A DNA stretch of 64,000 nucleotides from JABFSS01 sp964497975 (GCA_964497975.1 CAZCFO010000002.1:186001-250000), one strand, 5' to 3'; counted from the stretch's first letter, positions 15,252 through 23,555 are shown. Made by a program: numbers and translations. Notes: generated by a model not told the origin, from the letters alone.

Positions 15252-17531
15252 ATGAGACCTGATCCCAAAACCATGGCCGGTAAAAACGTTTCGAAATTTC
15301 CGATGTCCCTGCAACGCATCGCGGGAGCGTCCCAGCCCGGAGAACGTCACTGGATCGGCCCCGCGCAGGCGAAAAAGCTTTCCGCGGAAGCGACGGAAGC
15401 CTACGGGACCGCACACAAGATCATGGCGCACCTGTGCATCACGGGGCCCACGAAGCACAAGTCCGGCCATCCCGGCGGCCCGCTCTCGGCCTTCACCTTC
15501 ACGTACCTGGTCTGCAAGCGCCGCGACCCGAAGACCGATCCCGGCATGCGCATGAGCGTGGGGCACCTGAGCCTGCTTGCGTACGGCATGCAGTGGCTCA
15601 TGAACCGCGGTGGAAAGGATCCGCGTCTGGCATCGCCGCAGGCGATTATCGACAGCTTCCGCAAGCCCGACGGGCTGCCGGGGCACGTGGAAGCCGGCAT
15701 CGGCGACATCCCGTTCGGCTTCGGGCCGCTGGGGAAAGGCCCCAGCAACGGACTCGGCTTCGCGCTGGGCCTCAAGTACCTCAAGAAGCCCGGAACGGTG
15801 GACGTGACCATCGGCGACGGCGACAGCCAGGAGGGGCAGGTGATGGAGGCGTTCCGACTCGCGCCCCAGCTCAAACTCGACAATCTCGTGGTCCACGGGG
15901 ACTTCAACGACGTGCAGCTCAGCGGCCTGCCCTCCCAGACGGTTGCCGCCGACTTCGCGGCGATCGCGTCGGCCAGCGGGTGGACCGTGATCGAAGTGCA
16001 GAACGGCAATGACCCTGCGCAGGTGGAAGCGGCCCTGGACCTGGCGGACGCGCAGAAGGGTAAAGGCAAGCCGGTGTTCATCTGCTATTACACGACGATG
16101 GGCTACGGCGTGAAGATCATGGAAGAAGGATCCAACACCGGCACCGTCAACTATCACGGCAGCCCGCTGAAGGACGACGTTGCCGCCGCCGCGCTCAAGG
16201 ATCTTCCCCCGCTCGAGGATCTGACGAAGACGTACGAAAAATTCCGTTCGGCACCCGTTCAGGTTCCCCTCCCCGAGGCGCTGCCGTTTTCCGCCGGAAA
16301 TCTGAAAGGATACGTGCGTACGATCACTCCCGAGAAAGGCGCCGCCCGCCAGGATTTCGGCGCGGTGCACCTGAAGAACATGATGAAGGCCGACCACCGC
16401 ATCGTGGTGCTTCACGCGGACCTCGCGGGATCCGGCGGCTTCGACAAGGTCGCGAAGGAATTCCCAGACCGGGTCATCAACGTGGGCGTCGCCGAAGCCA
16501 ACATGTACATGATGGCCGCCGGCATGCGCCAGGCGGGACTGCTGCCCGTGACGTACACCTTCGCCGCGTTCGGAACGAATGAAGCCCGGGCGAACGCCCG
16601 TCTCATCGACGTGAACTGCGGCCACACCCGCTGCGGCGTCCTGCACGACTGCACGCACGCGGGCTTGAGCGTCGGCGAGGACGGCGAAACGCACCAGGAG
16701 CGCAACTACCTCAATATCCCGCTCGACAACACCGACGTCTGGATGCCTGCGGACTCCAACCAGGCCGCGGCGGCCGCGGAACGCGCCATGGAAATCGTCG
16801 CCGACGGCAGCCGCAGCGTGTACGCCTTCTTCCCCCGGTCGGGTCACCCGCAGCTCAAATCGCCCTCCGGAGAGGTGATCTACGGCAAGGACTACCGGTT
16901 CGACGGGAAAATGGATGTGGTCCGCGGCAAGGGCGACCTGACCGACGCCGTCACCATCCTGGCGACGGGCATCTCCGTGCACGACGCGGTGGCGGCCGCC
17001 GACCGGCTGATGGCGGAGGAGAAAATCCCGGTCCGTGTGCTGAATGTGGGATGCATCCGGCCGTTCGACGCCGCTTCGGTCATCCAGGCGGCGCTCGAAA
17101 CCGCGCATCTCATCGTGGTCGAGGACCATCACAGCGAAGGAGGCATTGCCACGCAGGTCGCGGACGTCATCGCCGATTTCCAGCTGCTCAGCTCGCTCAA
17201 GAGACTCGGCGCCAACCACTACTTCCCGTCGGGAACGGCGGAGGATCTCAAGATCATCGCCGGCCTCGACGTCGACAGCATCGTCGACGCGGTGCTGGAT
17301 GAGAAGCGCGCCGAGGTCTGCGGCGGCGAGGACGTGTTCGTCACATCGATGTTCGGGCTCGCGCAGAACGCGAAGAAGAGCCGCTTCCGCCTCCAGGTGC
17401 AGCCGTTCCTCGAGCGTCTGATGGACGAGAAGGGCTACATGGAAGCGCTGCGCGACAAGTGGAAAAACCGCGGCTGCCCGCCGGAAAAAATGCCGACCAA
17501 CGACGAGCTGCGGCAAAAGTTCCGTGAATGA
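15252..17531 (+). CDS. tkt: Transketolase
   Basis: The enzyme moves two-carbon ketol units between sugar phosphates using thiamine diphosphate. The 759-aa protein has KHKSGHPGGPLSAF near the N-terminus, the ThDP motif IGDGDSQEGQVMEAF...GDFNDVQLSG, the pyrimidine-domain VGVAEANMYMMAAGM with its catalytic Glu, and the C-terminal domain. It is longer and more divergent than the 660-residue E. coli enzyme, with an extended N-terminus and C-terminus. TATCAT lies six bases upstream of the ATG at 15252. A tRNA-Ser gene follows 30 bases after the stop. Confidence 0.94.
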   Translation: MRPDPKTMAGKNVSKFPMSLQRIAGASQPGERHWIGPAQAKKLSAEATEAYGTAHKIMAHLCITGPTKHKSGHPGGPLSAFTFTYLVCKRRDPKTDPGMRMSVGHLSLLAYGMQWLMNRGGKDPRLASPQAIIDSFRKPDGLPGHVEAGIGDIPFGFGPLGKGPSNGLGFALGLKYLKKPGTVDVTIGDGDSQEGQVMEAFRLAPQLKLDNLVVHGDFNDVQLSGLPSQTVAADFAAIASASGWTVIEVQNGNDPAQVEAALDLADAQKGKGKPVFICYYTTMGYGVKIMEEGSNTGTVNYHGSPLKDDVAAAALKDLPPLEDLTKTYEKFRSAPVQVPLPEALPFSAGNLKGYVRTITPEKGAARQDFGAVHLKNMMKADHRIVVLHADLAGSGGFDKVAKEFPDRVINVGVAEANMYMMAAGMRQAGLLPVTYTFAAFGTNEARANARLIDVNCGHTRCGVLHDCTHAGLSVGEDGETHQERNYLNIPLDNTDVWMPADSNQAAAAAERAMEIVADGSRSVYAFFPRSGHPQLKSPSGEVIYGKDYRFDGKMDVVRGKGDLTDAVTILATGISVHDAVAAADRLMAEEKIPVRVLNVGCIRPFDAASVIQAALETAHLIVVEDHHSEGGIATQVADVIADFQLLSSLKRLGANHYFPSGTAEDLKIIAGLDVDSIVDAVLDEKRAEVCGGEDVFVTSMFGLAQNAKKSRFRLQVQPFLERLMDEKGYMEALRDKWKNRGCPPEKMPTNDELRQKFRE

Positions 17532-17561
17532 GCGGCTTCGCACGGGTATACTGGAACGCAC

Positions 17562-17651
17562 GGAGAGGTGGCCGAGTGGTCTATGGCGCCTGACTTGAAA
17601 TCAGGTAGGCCCGCAAGGGTCTCGGGGGTTCGAATCCCTCCCTCTCCGCCA
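17562..17651 (+). tRNA. tRNA-Ser (UGA)
   Basis: Class II tRNA with acceptor GGAGAGG/CCTCTCC, anticodon stem CCTGA/TCAGG and loop CTTGAAA (anticodon UGA), a long variable arm GGCCCGCAAGGGTC and T-loop GGTTCGAATCC. CCA is encoded. It shares its acceptor with tRNA-Ser(GCU) at 6462-6555. Confidence 0.97.
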
Positions 17652-17723
17652 GATTGTCAGCGTGCTTTGGCAAATGCTCCACTTCAAAGGCGTTGTGGAT
17701 CTGCTACACTGTCCCCGACATCC

Positions 17724-18740
17724 ATGATGACTCCGACGCGAATTCCTCTCCGGCTTCTTTCGGGAGCAGCGATGACGGCCGTCGCCTGCGTGCAATTCGC
17801 TCCAGCCGCATCGGCTGCGGCGTTCCCCGATGTGCCGGCGTCGCACTTCGCCAAGGACGCGATCACCTTCCTCAGCGACCGCAACGTCCTCACCGGTTAC
17901 TCCGACGGGACCTTCAAGCCCGACCGGCAGGTGAACCGCGCGGAGGCGCTCAAGGTGATCGCCTCGACGTTCATCCCCAAGACCGAGAACGTCCAGCGCA
18001 AGAGCACGGCGTTCACCGACATTCCGGACAATGCCTGGTACCTTCCGTCGATCGAATGGGCGCTGACGAAGAAGGTGATCGACGGTCCTCCGGCAAAGAC
18101 GGCCTTCGCGCCAAACCGCACCGTCACGAAGGCGGAATTCCTCAAGATGCTGTTTGCGGCAAACGGGATCGACATGAACTCCTTCGGAGACATCTCGCTG
18201 CCTCTCGCCACCGACACCACCGACACCAAGGCATGGTATTACCCCGTCATCCGCTACGCGATCGCCACGGGCACCACCATGGCATCCGACGCGGGCTTGA
18301 TCGGGCCGAACCGCGAGCTGACCCGCGGAGACGTCGCCGTGCTCCTGCACCGCTTCACCCTGTACCGCGAAAACCAGCGCACCCAGGCGCTCCTCACGGA
18401 AACGAAAAGCGAGGTGGAGGAGATCATCACCAACCTTTCCCGCGCCAACGCAAGCGCCGCCGAGTACGCATCCGCACGCGCTATCCTCATCGCCCGCGGC
18501 GCGCTGCTCACCGAGCCGGATGAGGCGGTCGTGAAAGTGGCCGTGAAGATCGCCGAAGGATTCCGCGCCCTCACGCGCGCCTACCGCGCCGCCATCAACG
18601 GCGACAAGGCGGCGGTCATCAAGCACGCCACCGATGCGTCGACGCTGGCCAGCCAGGCGCGGAAGATCTCGCCCGAGTCCAAAGCATTGGCGGATCAGCT
18701 CGACAAATACAGCAAGAGCTTCAAGGATCAGGCGCGATGA
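17724..18740 (+). CDS. SLH-domain surface protein
   Basis: A signal peptide (about 32 residues, ending ASAAAFPDV) precedes three S-layer-homology repeats: FPDVPASHFAKDAITFL...GYSDGTFKPDRQVNRAEALK, FTDIPDNAWYLPSIEWA and a third ending in LTRGDVAVLLHRF. SLH domains bind secondary cell-wall polymers. The C-terminal 110 residues form a charged helical region likely to be a coiled coil. The ATG at 17724 follows an extended -10 (TGCTACACT, 17702-17710) by 13 bases. It is probably an anchored cell-envelope protein; a second SLH protein is at 49972. Confidence 0.88.
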   Translation: MMTPTRIPLRLLSGAAMTAVACVQFAPAASAAAFPDVPASHFAKDAITFLSDRNVLTGYSDGTFKPDRQVNRAEALKVIASTFIPKTENVQRKSTAFTDIPDNAWYLPSIEWALTKKVIDGPPAKTAFAPNRTVTKAEFLKMLFAANGIDMNSFGDISLPLATDTTDTKAWYYPVIRYAIATGTTMASDAGLIGPNRELTRGDVAVLLHRFTLYRENQRTQALLTETKSEVEEIITNLSRANASAAEYASARAILIARGALLTEPDEAVVKVAVKIAEGFRALTRAYRAAINGDKAAVIKHATDASTLASQARKISPESKALADQLDKYSKSFKDQAR

Positions 18741-18801
18741 CCGGTTATTGGCTTTAGCCCTTGCAGTAGCCAAAATCGCTGTTTTTTGGTATACTGATCC
18801 G

Positions 18802-19236
18802 ATGCCCATTCCCAACGTTCCAGAGGAGTTTCTCCGGTCCGGCCAGAGCGTCGCGAAGACAGTGCGCGAGGCGCAGGGCAAAGGCTGGTTGGATACCGGC
18901 ATGAACAAGGCCACGGGCGGTTTGGCGGAGCTGGCCAAACAGGCATTCATCGTCCTGCCACACCGTCTGTTCGTGCGTCCCGTCGTTGGCGGACTGAATT
19001 CCGCCGTGCAGGGAACGGTGCGCAACGTGGCGGATTTTACCGGAACCCTCATCACCTCCATCCCCTGGATCCCCGTGCCCGGACGGGGCTCTTCCCCCGA
19101 GAGAAGCGGCCCGCTAGCCTCGAATCATGATAAATCCCCTCCTGCGCTTCCGCGCCCGGGTGATCTCCGGATCGGCCAGGGGCCGGACGCTCGGGGTTCC
19201 GACGCTGAACCTGGATCTGGCGGACGTGCCGCCTGA
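18802..19236 (+). CDS. Unknown 144-aa protein overlapping riboflavin kinase
   Basis: I do not recognise the product. Its first 95 residues are helical with a hydrophobic patch (QAFIVLPHRLFVRPVVGGL), then a Pro/Gly/Ser-rich, low-complexity tail. A good extended -10 (TGGTATACT, 18787-18795) lies six bases upstream of the ATG, which supports expression. The last 110 bases overlap the start of the riboflavin kinase gene in another frame, which is unusual for this window; the tail may therefore be a read-through of weak constraint and a frameshift or sequencing error near 19080 cannot be excluded. Confidence 0.5.
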   Translation: MPIPNVPEEFLRSGQSVAKTVREAQGKGWLDTGMNKATGGLAELAKQAFIVLPHRLFVRPVVGGLNSAVQGTVRNVADFTGTLITSIPWIPVPGRGSSPERSGPLASNHDKSPPALPRPGDLRIGQGPDARGSDAEPGSGGRAA

Positions 19237-19501
19237 GCTGCAGGAAGGGGTGTACGCGTCCAGAGTGATCGTCGACGGACATGCGCACCCTGCGGGCATG
19301 CACTACGGCGCGCGTCCGACGTTTGATGATTCGCGCAGCTGCGAAGTGCACCTCATTGACCATGTTCTTCCTGCGGCTCCTCACGAAGTCGATGTGGAGG
19401 TGATTCAATGGCTTCGCGCTATTACCAAATTTGATTCTGCAGAGGAGCTTATCCTTCAGATGAAGGAGGATATTGCACAAACAAGAAGACTAACAGAATA
19501 A
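19127..19501 (+). CDS. Riboflavin kinase, standalone
   Basis: The 124-aa protein corresponds to the C-terminal flavokinase domain of bifunctional RibF: RFRARVISGSARGRTLGVPTLNL, then GVYASRVIVDG and the AGMHYGARPTFDD segment matching the family's conserved core. It would phosphorylate riboflavin to FMN. The usual N-terminal FAD synthetase (nucleotidyltransferase) domain is absent here, so FAD must be made by another protein or imported. The gene starts inside the preceding open frame and its stop runs into a compound palindrome. Confidence 0.88.
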   Translation: MINPLLRFRARVISGSARGRTLGVPTLNLDLADVPPELQEGVYASRVIVDGHAHPAGMHYGARPTFDDSRSCEVHLIDHVLPAAPHEVDVEVIQWLRAITKFDSAEELILQMKEDIAQTRRLTE

Positions 19502-19560
19502 CGGAGTATCGGAATAACAGGGCGTCCTGTTATTCTGTTATTCTGACATTCCGTTACTCT
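19490..19560. repeat. Compound palindrome, TTCTGTTATTCTG family
   Basis: The left arm (CTAACAGAATAACGGAGTATC then GGAATAACAGG) pairs with the right arm (CCTGTTATTCTG, TTATTCTGACATTCCGTTAC). It lies between riboflavin kinase and the MurE-like gene, includes the former's last codons and stop, and its right end holds the TACTCT -10 of the next gene. Confidence 0.75.
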
Positions 19561-19566
19561 CGCGTC

Positions 19567-20907
19567 GTGAAGAATATTCTGCGGACACTAAAGGCCTCCC
19601 TCTCTCACCGCCATCCGGCGCGCCTCGCCTGGCACCGGCTGAAGGCCTTTGCGGCTGCGGCAAAAAACGGATTCCCCGCCAAACGCCTCAAAGTCATCGG
19701 CATCACCGGCACCGACGGCAAGACGACAACCGTCGCCATGACCGCGCACATCCTCCACGAGTCCGGTATTCCGGTCTGCGCGGCGTCCACCAGCTTCTTC
19801 CGTATCCGCGGGGCGACGGAGGAGAACCCGACGCACAAGACATCGATGTCCCCGTTCGTCCTGCAGGCTTTTCTGGCGAGGGCGGTGGCGGCGGGCTGTA
19901 CCCATGCGGTCATCGAAGTCTCGTCGCACGGTCTTGTACAGCATCGCAATGATTTCCTGTGGCCGGCGGTTGCGGCGCTCACCAACACCTCGCCGGAGCA
20001 CCTGGATTACCACGGCACAATGGAACAGTACCGCGCCGACAAGAAGATCCTGTTCGGCATGCTGCGCAGCGACGGCGTGAGCGTGCTGAATGCCGACGAC
20101 GAAACGTTCGAGGATTACCGCGGGGCACCCGGCCGGTGGAGGATCGCCTGGTCGTCGTCGCACGCCTTCTCTTCTGCGCGGGACGATCGCGAGTGCGCCT
20201 TTTGGGCATCCGGCGTTCGCGAGGATCCTCAGGGGATTTCGGCCCTGCTGCAGTGCAATGCCGATGACGACACGTGGACTCTGCGGCTGCCGGTTCCCGG
20301 ACTCTTCAATCTCGAAAACGCCCTCTGTGCCATCAGTTGCGCGCACGGCGCCGGCGTTCCCGTGGAGAAGGCCGTGGGAGCGCTAGAAAGCTTCCCGGGC
20401 GTCCCCGGGCGCCTGGAACGGATCGACGAGGGCCAGCCCTTCGCCGTCTACGTCGACTTCACCGTGACCCCGAATGCGTACGAAAAGACGCTCTCCGCCA
20501 TCCGCGCGACGCTGTCTCCGGGTGCGCGGCTCCTGGTCCTCACCGGCAGTTGCGGCGACCGGATGCCCGAAAAGCGCCCGATGATCGGCAAGATCTGCAG
20601 CGAACTCGCGGACGTCGTTGTGGTCAGCGAGGACGAAACGCTCACGGAGGATCCGCTGAAAGTGATCGACGAAGTCTGGGCGGGCGTCGATCCCTCCCGC
20701 GCCGAGGCCCACCGGATTGTGGACCGCCGCGAAGGAATTGCATTCCTGATGAAGGCGGCGCGCCCCGGTGATGCGGTGGCGCTGTGCGGGATGGGCGCGT
20801 GCACGACCATGCAGACCCGCACGGGGCTGAAGCCGTGGGATGAGCGGAAGATAGCGCTGGAAATCCTCGGAAAAACTCACAACATCCAATTCACAACTCC
20901 CAAGTAA
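19567..20907 (+). CDS. MurE-like Mur ligase lacking the first domain
   Basis: The 446-aa protein has the Mur-ligase ATP motif GITGTDGKTTTV, the MurE-type EVSSHGLVQHR, LTNTSPEHLDYHGTMEQYRADK and the C-terminal domain. MurE adds the third amino acid (Lys or meso-DAP) to UDP-MurNAc-Ala-Glu. The ordinary N-terminal UMP-binding domain of about 90 residues is reduced to some 35 residues, and the usual YAHTPDAL reads FTVTPNAY. It may use a different substrate. The GTG start has TACTCT six bases upstream. The last ten codons come from an adjacent palindromic repeat. Confidence 0.82.
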   Translation: MKNILRTLKASLSHRHPARLAWHRLKAFAAAAKNGFPAKRLKVIGITGTDGKTTTVAMTAHILHESGIPVCAASTSFFRIRGATEENPTHKTSMSPFVLQAFLARAVAAGCTHAVIEVSSHGLVQHRNDFLWPAVAALTNTSPEHLDYHGTMEQYRADKKILFGMLRSDGVSVLNADDETFEDYRGAPGRWRIAWSSSHAFSSARDDRECAFWASGVREDPQGISALLQCNADDDTWTLRLPVPGLFNLENALCAISCAHGAGVPVEKAVGALESFPGVPGRLERIDEGQPFAVYVDFTVTPNAYEKTLSAIRATLSPGARLLVLTGSCGDRMPEKRPMIGKICSELADVVVVSEDETLTEDPLKVIDEVWAGVDPSRAEAHRIVDRREGIAFLMKAARPGDAVALCGMGACTTMQTRTGLKPWDERKIALEILGKTHNIQFTTPK

Positions 20908-20940
20908 AATGTGAATTGGAAACTGTGAGCTGTGAGTTTC
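20874..20940. repeat. Compound palindrome, GTGAATTGGAA family (copy 1)
   Basis: ACTCACAACATCCAATTCACAA is followed by its degenerate reverse complement TGTGAATTGGAAACTGTGAG. The 5' arm codes for the C-terminus of the MurE-like protein. Copy 2 lies at 54854-54916 before purF. Confidence 0.75.
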
Positions 20941-20969
20941 TCAGTGCTAGGATTCGGTCCATAGAACCC

Positions 20970-21686
20970 ATGCAGGCCATCGCAGGGATCGACGAAGCCG
21001 GACGCGGTTCCGTGGCAGGACCGGTGGTTGCGGGTGCCTGCCTGGTCCCCTGCGGACTTTTTCGCCGGCGCCGCTCGTTTCCGTGCTGGTCGCCGTTCAA
21101 GCGGCGACGGGAGCTGGATTGCTTCATCGCCGACAGCAAGCTGCTGTCGCCCGAGGAGCGGGAGCGGACGTTCGACTGGATCGCGCAGCACTGCGCGTTC
21201 GGCGTCGGCATCGTGAGCGAAACGATCATCGACGAACGCGGCATCATGTTTGCGAACCAGACGGCGATGCTCCTGGCGCTCGAGGACCTCCGTGCCAAAG
21301 CCGACGTGGCCTCGCTGCTCATCGACGGGCGCGATCCGTACCGTTTTCCGCTGCCGCACCGGTCCGTGATCCGCGGCGACATGCTGCATCCCCAGATCGC
21401 TGCGGCATCCATCGTCGCGAAGGTCACGCGGGACCGGCTCATGCGCGAGAGAAGCGCGGATCATCCGCTGTACGGATTCGACCGTCACAAGGGCTATGGA
21501 ACGCCGGAGCACCTGGCGGCCATCGAGAAGCACGGCGTCTGCGCGCTGCACCGCAAAACCTTCCTGCGGATGCTGCTGGAGAACCAGGCGCTCCCCCTGC
21601 TCATCGACGAGGACTGCGCGCTGTCGCTATCCAAAGACCCACTCCCAGAAGAATCACGGGAACCGTCAGCAGCTGCCCGCGGGTGA
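20970..21686 (+). CDS. rnhB: Ribonuclease HII
   Basis: RNase HII cleaves RNA in RNA-DNA hybrids and removes single ribonucleotides. Motifs are IAGIDEAGRGSVAGPVVAGA (first catalytic Asp and Glu), SLLIDGRDPY, AAASIVAKVTRDRLM and the C-terminal GFDRHKGYGTPEHL. The 238 aa include a C-terminal extension of about 40 residues. Its last 86 bases are antisense to the 3' end of lgt. The start at 20970 is set by the family N-terminus; an extended TGCTAGGAT lies 16 bases upstream. Confidence 0.95.
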   Translation: MQAIAGIDEAGRGSVAGPVVAGACLVPCGLFRRRRSFPCWSPFKRRRELDCFIADSKLLSPEERERTFDWIAQHCAFGVGIVSETIIDERGIMFANQTAMLLALEDLRAKADVASLLIDGRDPYRFPLPHRSVIRGDMLHPQIAAASIVAKVTRDRLMRERSADHPLYGFDRHKGYGTPEHLAAIEKHGVCALHRKTFLRMLLENQALPLLIDEDCALSLSKDPLPEESREPSAAARG

Positions 21687-22395
21687 GCACGATGCCCCAG
21701 AGCGCCACAAGCGAGTGCTGCTGCTCGCGGACGATTTCGATCTGGAACCGCGCGGTCCCGTAGATCATCAGGAAGATCGCCGCCGTGCGCCCGGCGATGT
21801 ACGCCGTCCGGCTGCCCGTCGTCCGCAGGTGCCAGTAGCAGAGCCCCGCGGCGAGCAGGTTCGTCGCCATTTCGTAGAACTGGATCGGATGACGAAGACC
21901 CTCGGCGCCGGCAAACGCCATGCCCCAAGGCAGGGTGGTGACCGTGCCATAGAGTTCCTGGTTCACGAAGTTCCCGAGCCGTCCCAGCGCCAGACCGATG
22001 GCGACCGGAATGACGATCACGTCGGCCAATGCGAGCAATGAAATGTCCCTAGCGCGGGCATATGCCCACAGCGTGGCCAACACGCCCAGGAAGCCGCCGT
22101 GGAACGACATGCCGCCCTTCCAGACGGCGACGATATCCGCGGGGTTTGCTAGGAAATACGCCGGCTCGTAGAAGAGGACGTAGCCAAAACGACCGCCCGC
22201 GATGACGCCGATCACGGACCAGGAGAGAAGCGCGTACCAGTCATCCCTGCTGAGCGGGAGCCTGCGGTACCGGCCCAGCACAGGCAACAACAGCGCGCCA
22301 AGGGCAAAGCCGAGCAGATACAGTAGGCCGTACCAATGAATGCCGAATCCGAAGACGTCGACGGCGACCGCCCGTGACGGGAAGAACGAAATCAT
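21601..22395 (-). CDS. lgt: Prolipoprotein diacylglyceryl transferase
   Basis: Lgt attaches diacylglycerol from phosphatidylglycerol to the Cys of lipoprotein precursors. The 264-aa membrane protein has IHWYGLLYLLGF, the GGRFGYVLFY segment, GGMSFHGGFLG with the conserved His, and RLGNFVNQELYG with the key Arg and Asn. It would modify the many LxxC lipoproteins of this window. The ATG at 22395 has TATAGT eight bases upstream, sharing bases with the divergent tsaD -10 box. The gene converges on rnhB with an 86-base overlap. Confidence 0.95.
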   Translation of the reverse strand: MISFFPSRAVAVDVFGFGIHWYGLLYLLGFALGALLLPVLGRYRRLPLSRDDWYALLSWSVIGVIAGGRFGYVLFYEPAYFLANPADIVAVWKGGMSFHGGFLGVLATLWAYARARDISLLALADVIVIPVAIGLALGRLGNFVNQELYGTVTTLPWGMAFAGAEGLRHPIQFYEMATNLLAAGLCYWHLRTTGSRTAYIAGRTAAIFLMIYGTARFQIEIVREQQHSLVALWGIVLTRGQLLTVPVILLGVGLWIATARSPRR

Positions 22396-22403
22396 CAATG
22401 CGT

Positions 22404-22411
22404 ACTATACT
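22404..22411. promoter_or_regulatory. Shared bidirectional -10 element (ACTATACT)
   Basis: Read forward, TATACT (22406-22411) ends six bases before the tsaD ATG. Read in reverse, TATAGT (22404-22409) ends eight bases before the lgt ATG. The two hexamers overlap by four bases, so one quasi-palindrome may drive both genes. Confidence 0.6.
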
Positions 22412-22417
22412 ACCCCC

Positions 22418-23473
22418 ATGCTGATACTGGGCATCGAAACATCGTGCGACGAAACCTCCGTTGCGGTCGTCCGGGACGGTGTCACCGTGCTCTCGAACGT
22501 CATCTCCAGCTCGCGCAAGACGTTTGAGGCGCTGGCGGGCGTCATCCCCGAGCAGGCGGCGCGCATGCAGATCGAATGCATGATCCCGGTGCTCGAACGG
22601 GCCTTGTCGGAAGCCAGGGTCACGATGAAGGAGATCGATGCCATCGCGGTGACGCGGGGACCTGGGCTGCTCGGTTCGCTGCTCGTCGGCACGGTGACGG
22701 CGCGGGCGCTCGCCGCGATCCACCGCAAGCCTCTCATCGGCGTCCATCACACGCTGGGCCATCTGAGCTCCCCGTGGCTCGACGGCGGCCTCACGCTCCC
22801 CCCGTCTCCGGGTCGGATTCCGGCGTTCCCCGTCCTGACGCTGTCGGTCTCGGGCGGGCATTCGGACCTGTGGCTCCGGACCTCCCACGTGACCGGCGAG
22901 CTGATCGGGCGAACGCGCGACGACGCCGCGGGGGAGGCGTTCGACAAGGGCGCGTCGATGCTCGCGCTGCCGTATCCCGGCGGGCCGTCCATCGAGCGAG
23001 CGGCCAGGACGGGCAATGAGCGCGCGTACGACTTTCCGCTGCCGCTTCACGGCGAGGACACGCTGGATTTCAGCTTTTCGGGCCTGAAGACGTCCCTCAA
23101 GTATCTGCTGCGGGATCAGCCGGACGCACCGGTGCCCGACGCCGCCGCGTCGTTCCAGTACGCCATCTGCCGCCACCTGGTGCACCGGCTGCAGAAAGCC
23201 ATCCACCGCCATCCCGGCGTGCAGGAAGTGCACATCGTGGGCGGCGTGTCGGCCAATGCCCGGCTTCGCCAGGCGGCGTCCGACACATGCGCGGAGATCT
23301 CGCCCGCCACGATCGTCCGCGTTCCCGCGACGCTGGCCTATTGCACCGACAACGCGGCGATGATCGCCTCCGCCGGCGAATTCATCGCGCGTGAGCTCGG
23401 AGACGGGGCGTACGCGACGTTCGCGACCGCGGCATCCCTTCCCCTGGCGGCATCCATGCCGGGACTCAACTGA
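22418..23473 (+). CDS. tsaD: tRNA t6A37 threonylcarbamoyltransferase TsaD
   Basis: TsaD transfers threonylcarbamoyl to A37 of ANN-decoding tRNAs with TsaB and TsaE. The 351-aa protein has GIETSCDETSVAVV, VTRGPGLLGSLLVG, the metal-binding HHTLGH, TLSVSGGHSDL, DDAAGEAFDKGA, FSFSGLKTS and the C-terminal GGVSANARLR and CTDNAAMIA. All conserved sites are in place. TATACT lies six bases upstream of the ATG. The stop lies within a 29-codon minus-strand microgene. Confidence 0.96.
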   Translation: MLILGIETSCDETSVAVVRDGVTVLSNVISSSRKTFEALAGVIPEQAARMQIECMIPVLERALSEARVTMKEIDAIAVTRGPGLLGSLLVGTVTARALAAIHRKPLIGVHHTLGHLSSPWLDGGLTLPPSPGRIPAFPVLTLSVSGGHSDLWLRTSHVTGELIGRTRDDAAGEAFDKGASMLALPYPGGPSIERAARTGNERAYDFPLPLHGEDTLDFSFSGLKTSLKYLLRDQPDAPVPDAAASFQYAICRHLVHRLQKAIHRHPGVQEVHIVGGVSANARLRQAASDTCAEISPATIVRVPATLAYCTDNAAMIASAGEFIARELGDGAYATFATAASLPLAASMPGLN

Positions 23474-23555
23474 CGAATGCCGGCAGGAGCGCACTGAGGA
23501 CAATGCCGATGATGCCCAGGAGGGCGATGGACCGGACGAGAGTGGAGCGTTTCAT
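23466..23555 (-). CDS. 29-aa single-helix membrane microprotein
   Basis: The ATG overlaps the stop of the preceding PKD gene as ATGA, the signature of translational coupling. The product has a basic start MKRSTLVRS, one hydrophobic helix (IALLGIIGIVLSALLP) and ends AFVS. Its own TGA lies eight bases inside the end of convergent tsaD. It is too short for similarity to help by eye, but the coupling and the clean basic-then-hydrophobic layout argue that it is made. It may be a partner of the PKD membrane protein. Confidence 0.6.
   Translation of the reverse strand: MKRSTLVRSIALLGIIGIVLSALLPAFVS

Noticed and set aside
15105..17561. 818-codon open frame on the minus strand
   Set aside because: It is the antisense of transketolase; composition is His/Arg/Val-rich as expected for the reverse of a high-GC gene, with no family motifs.
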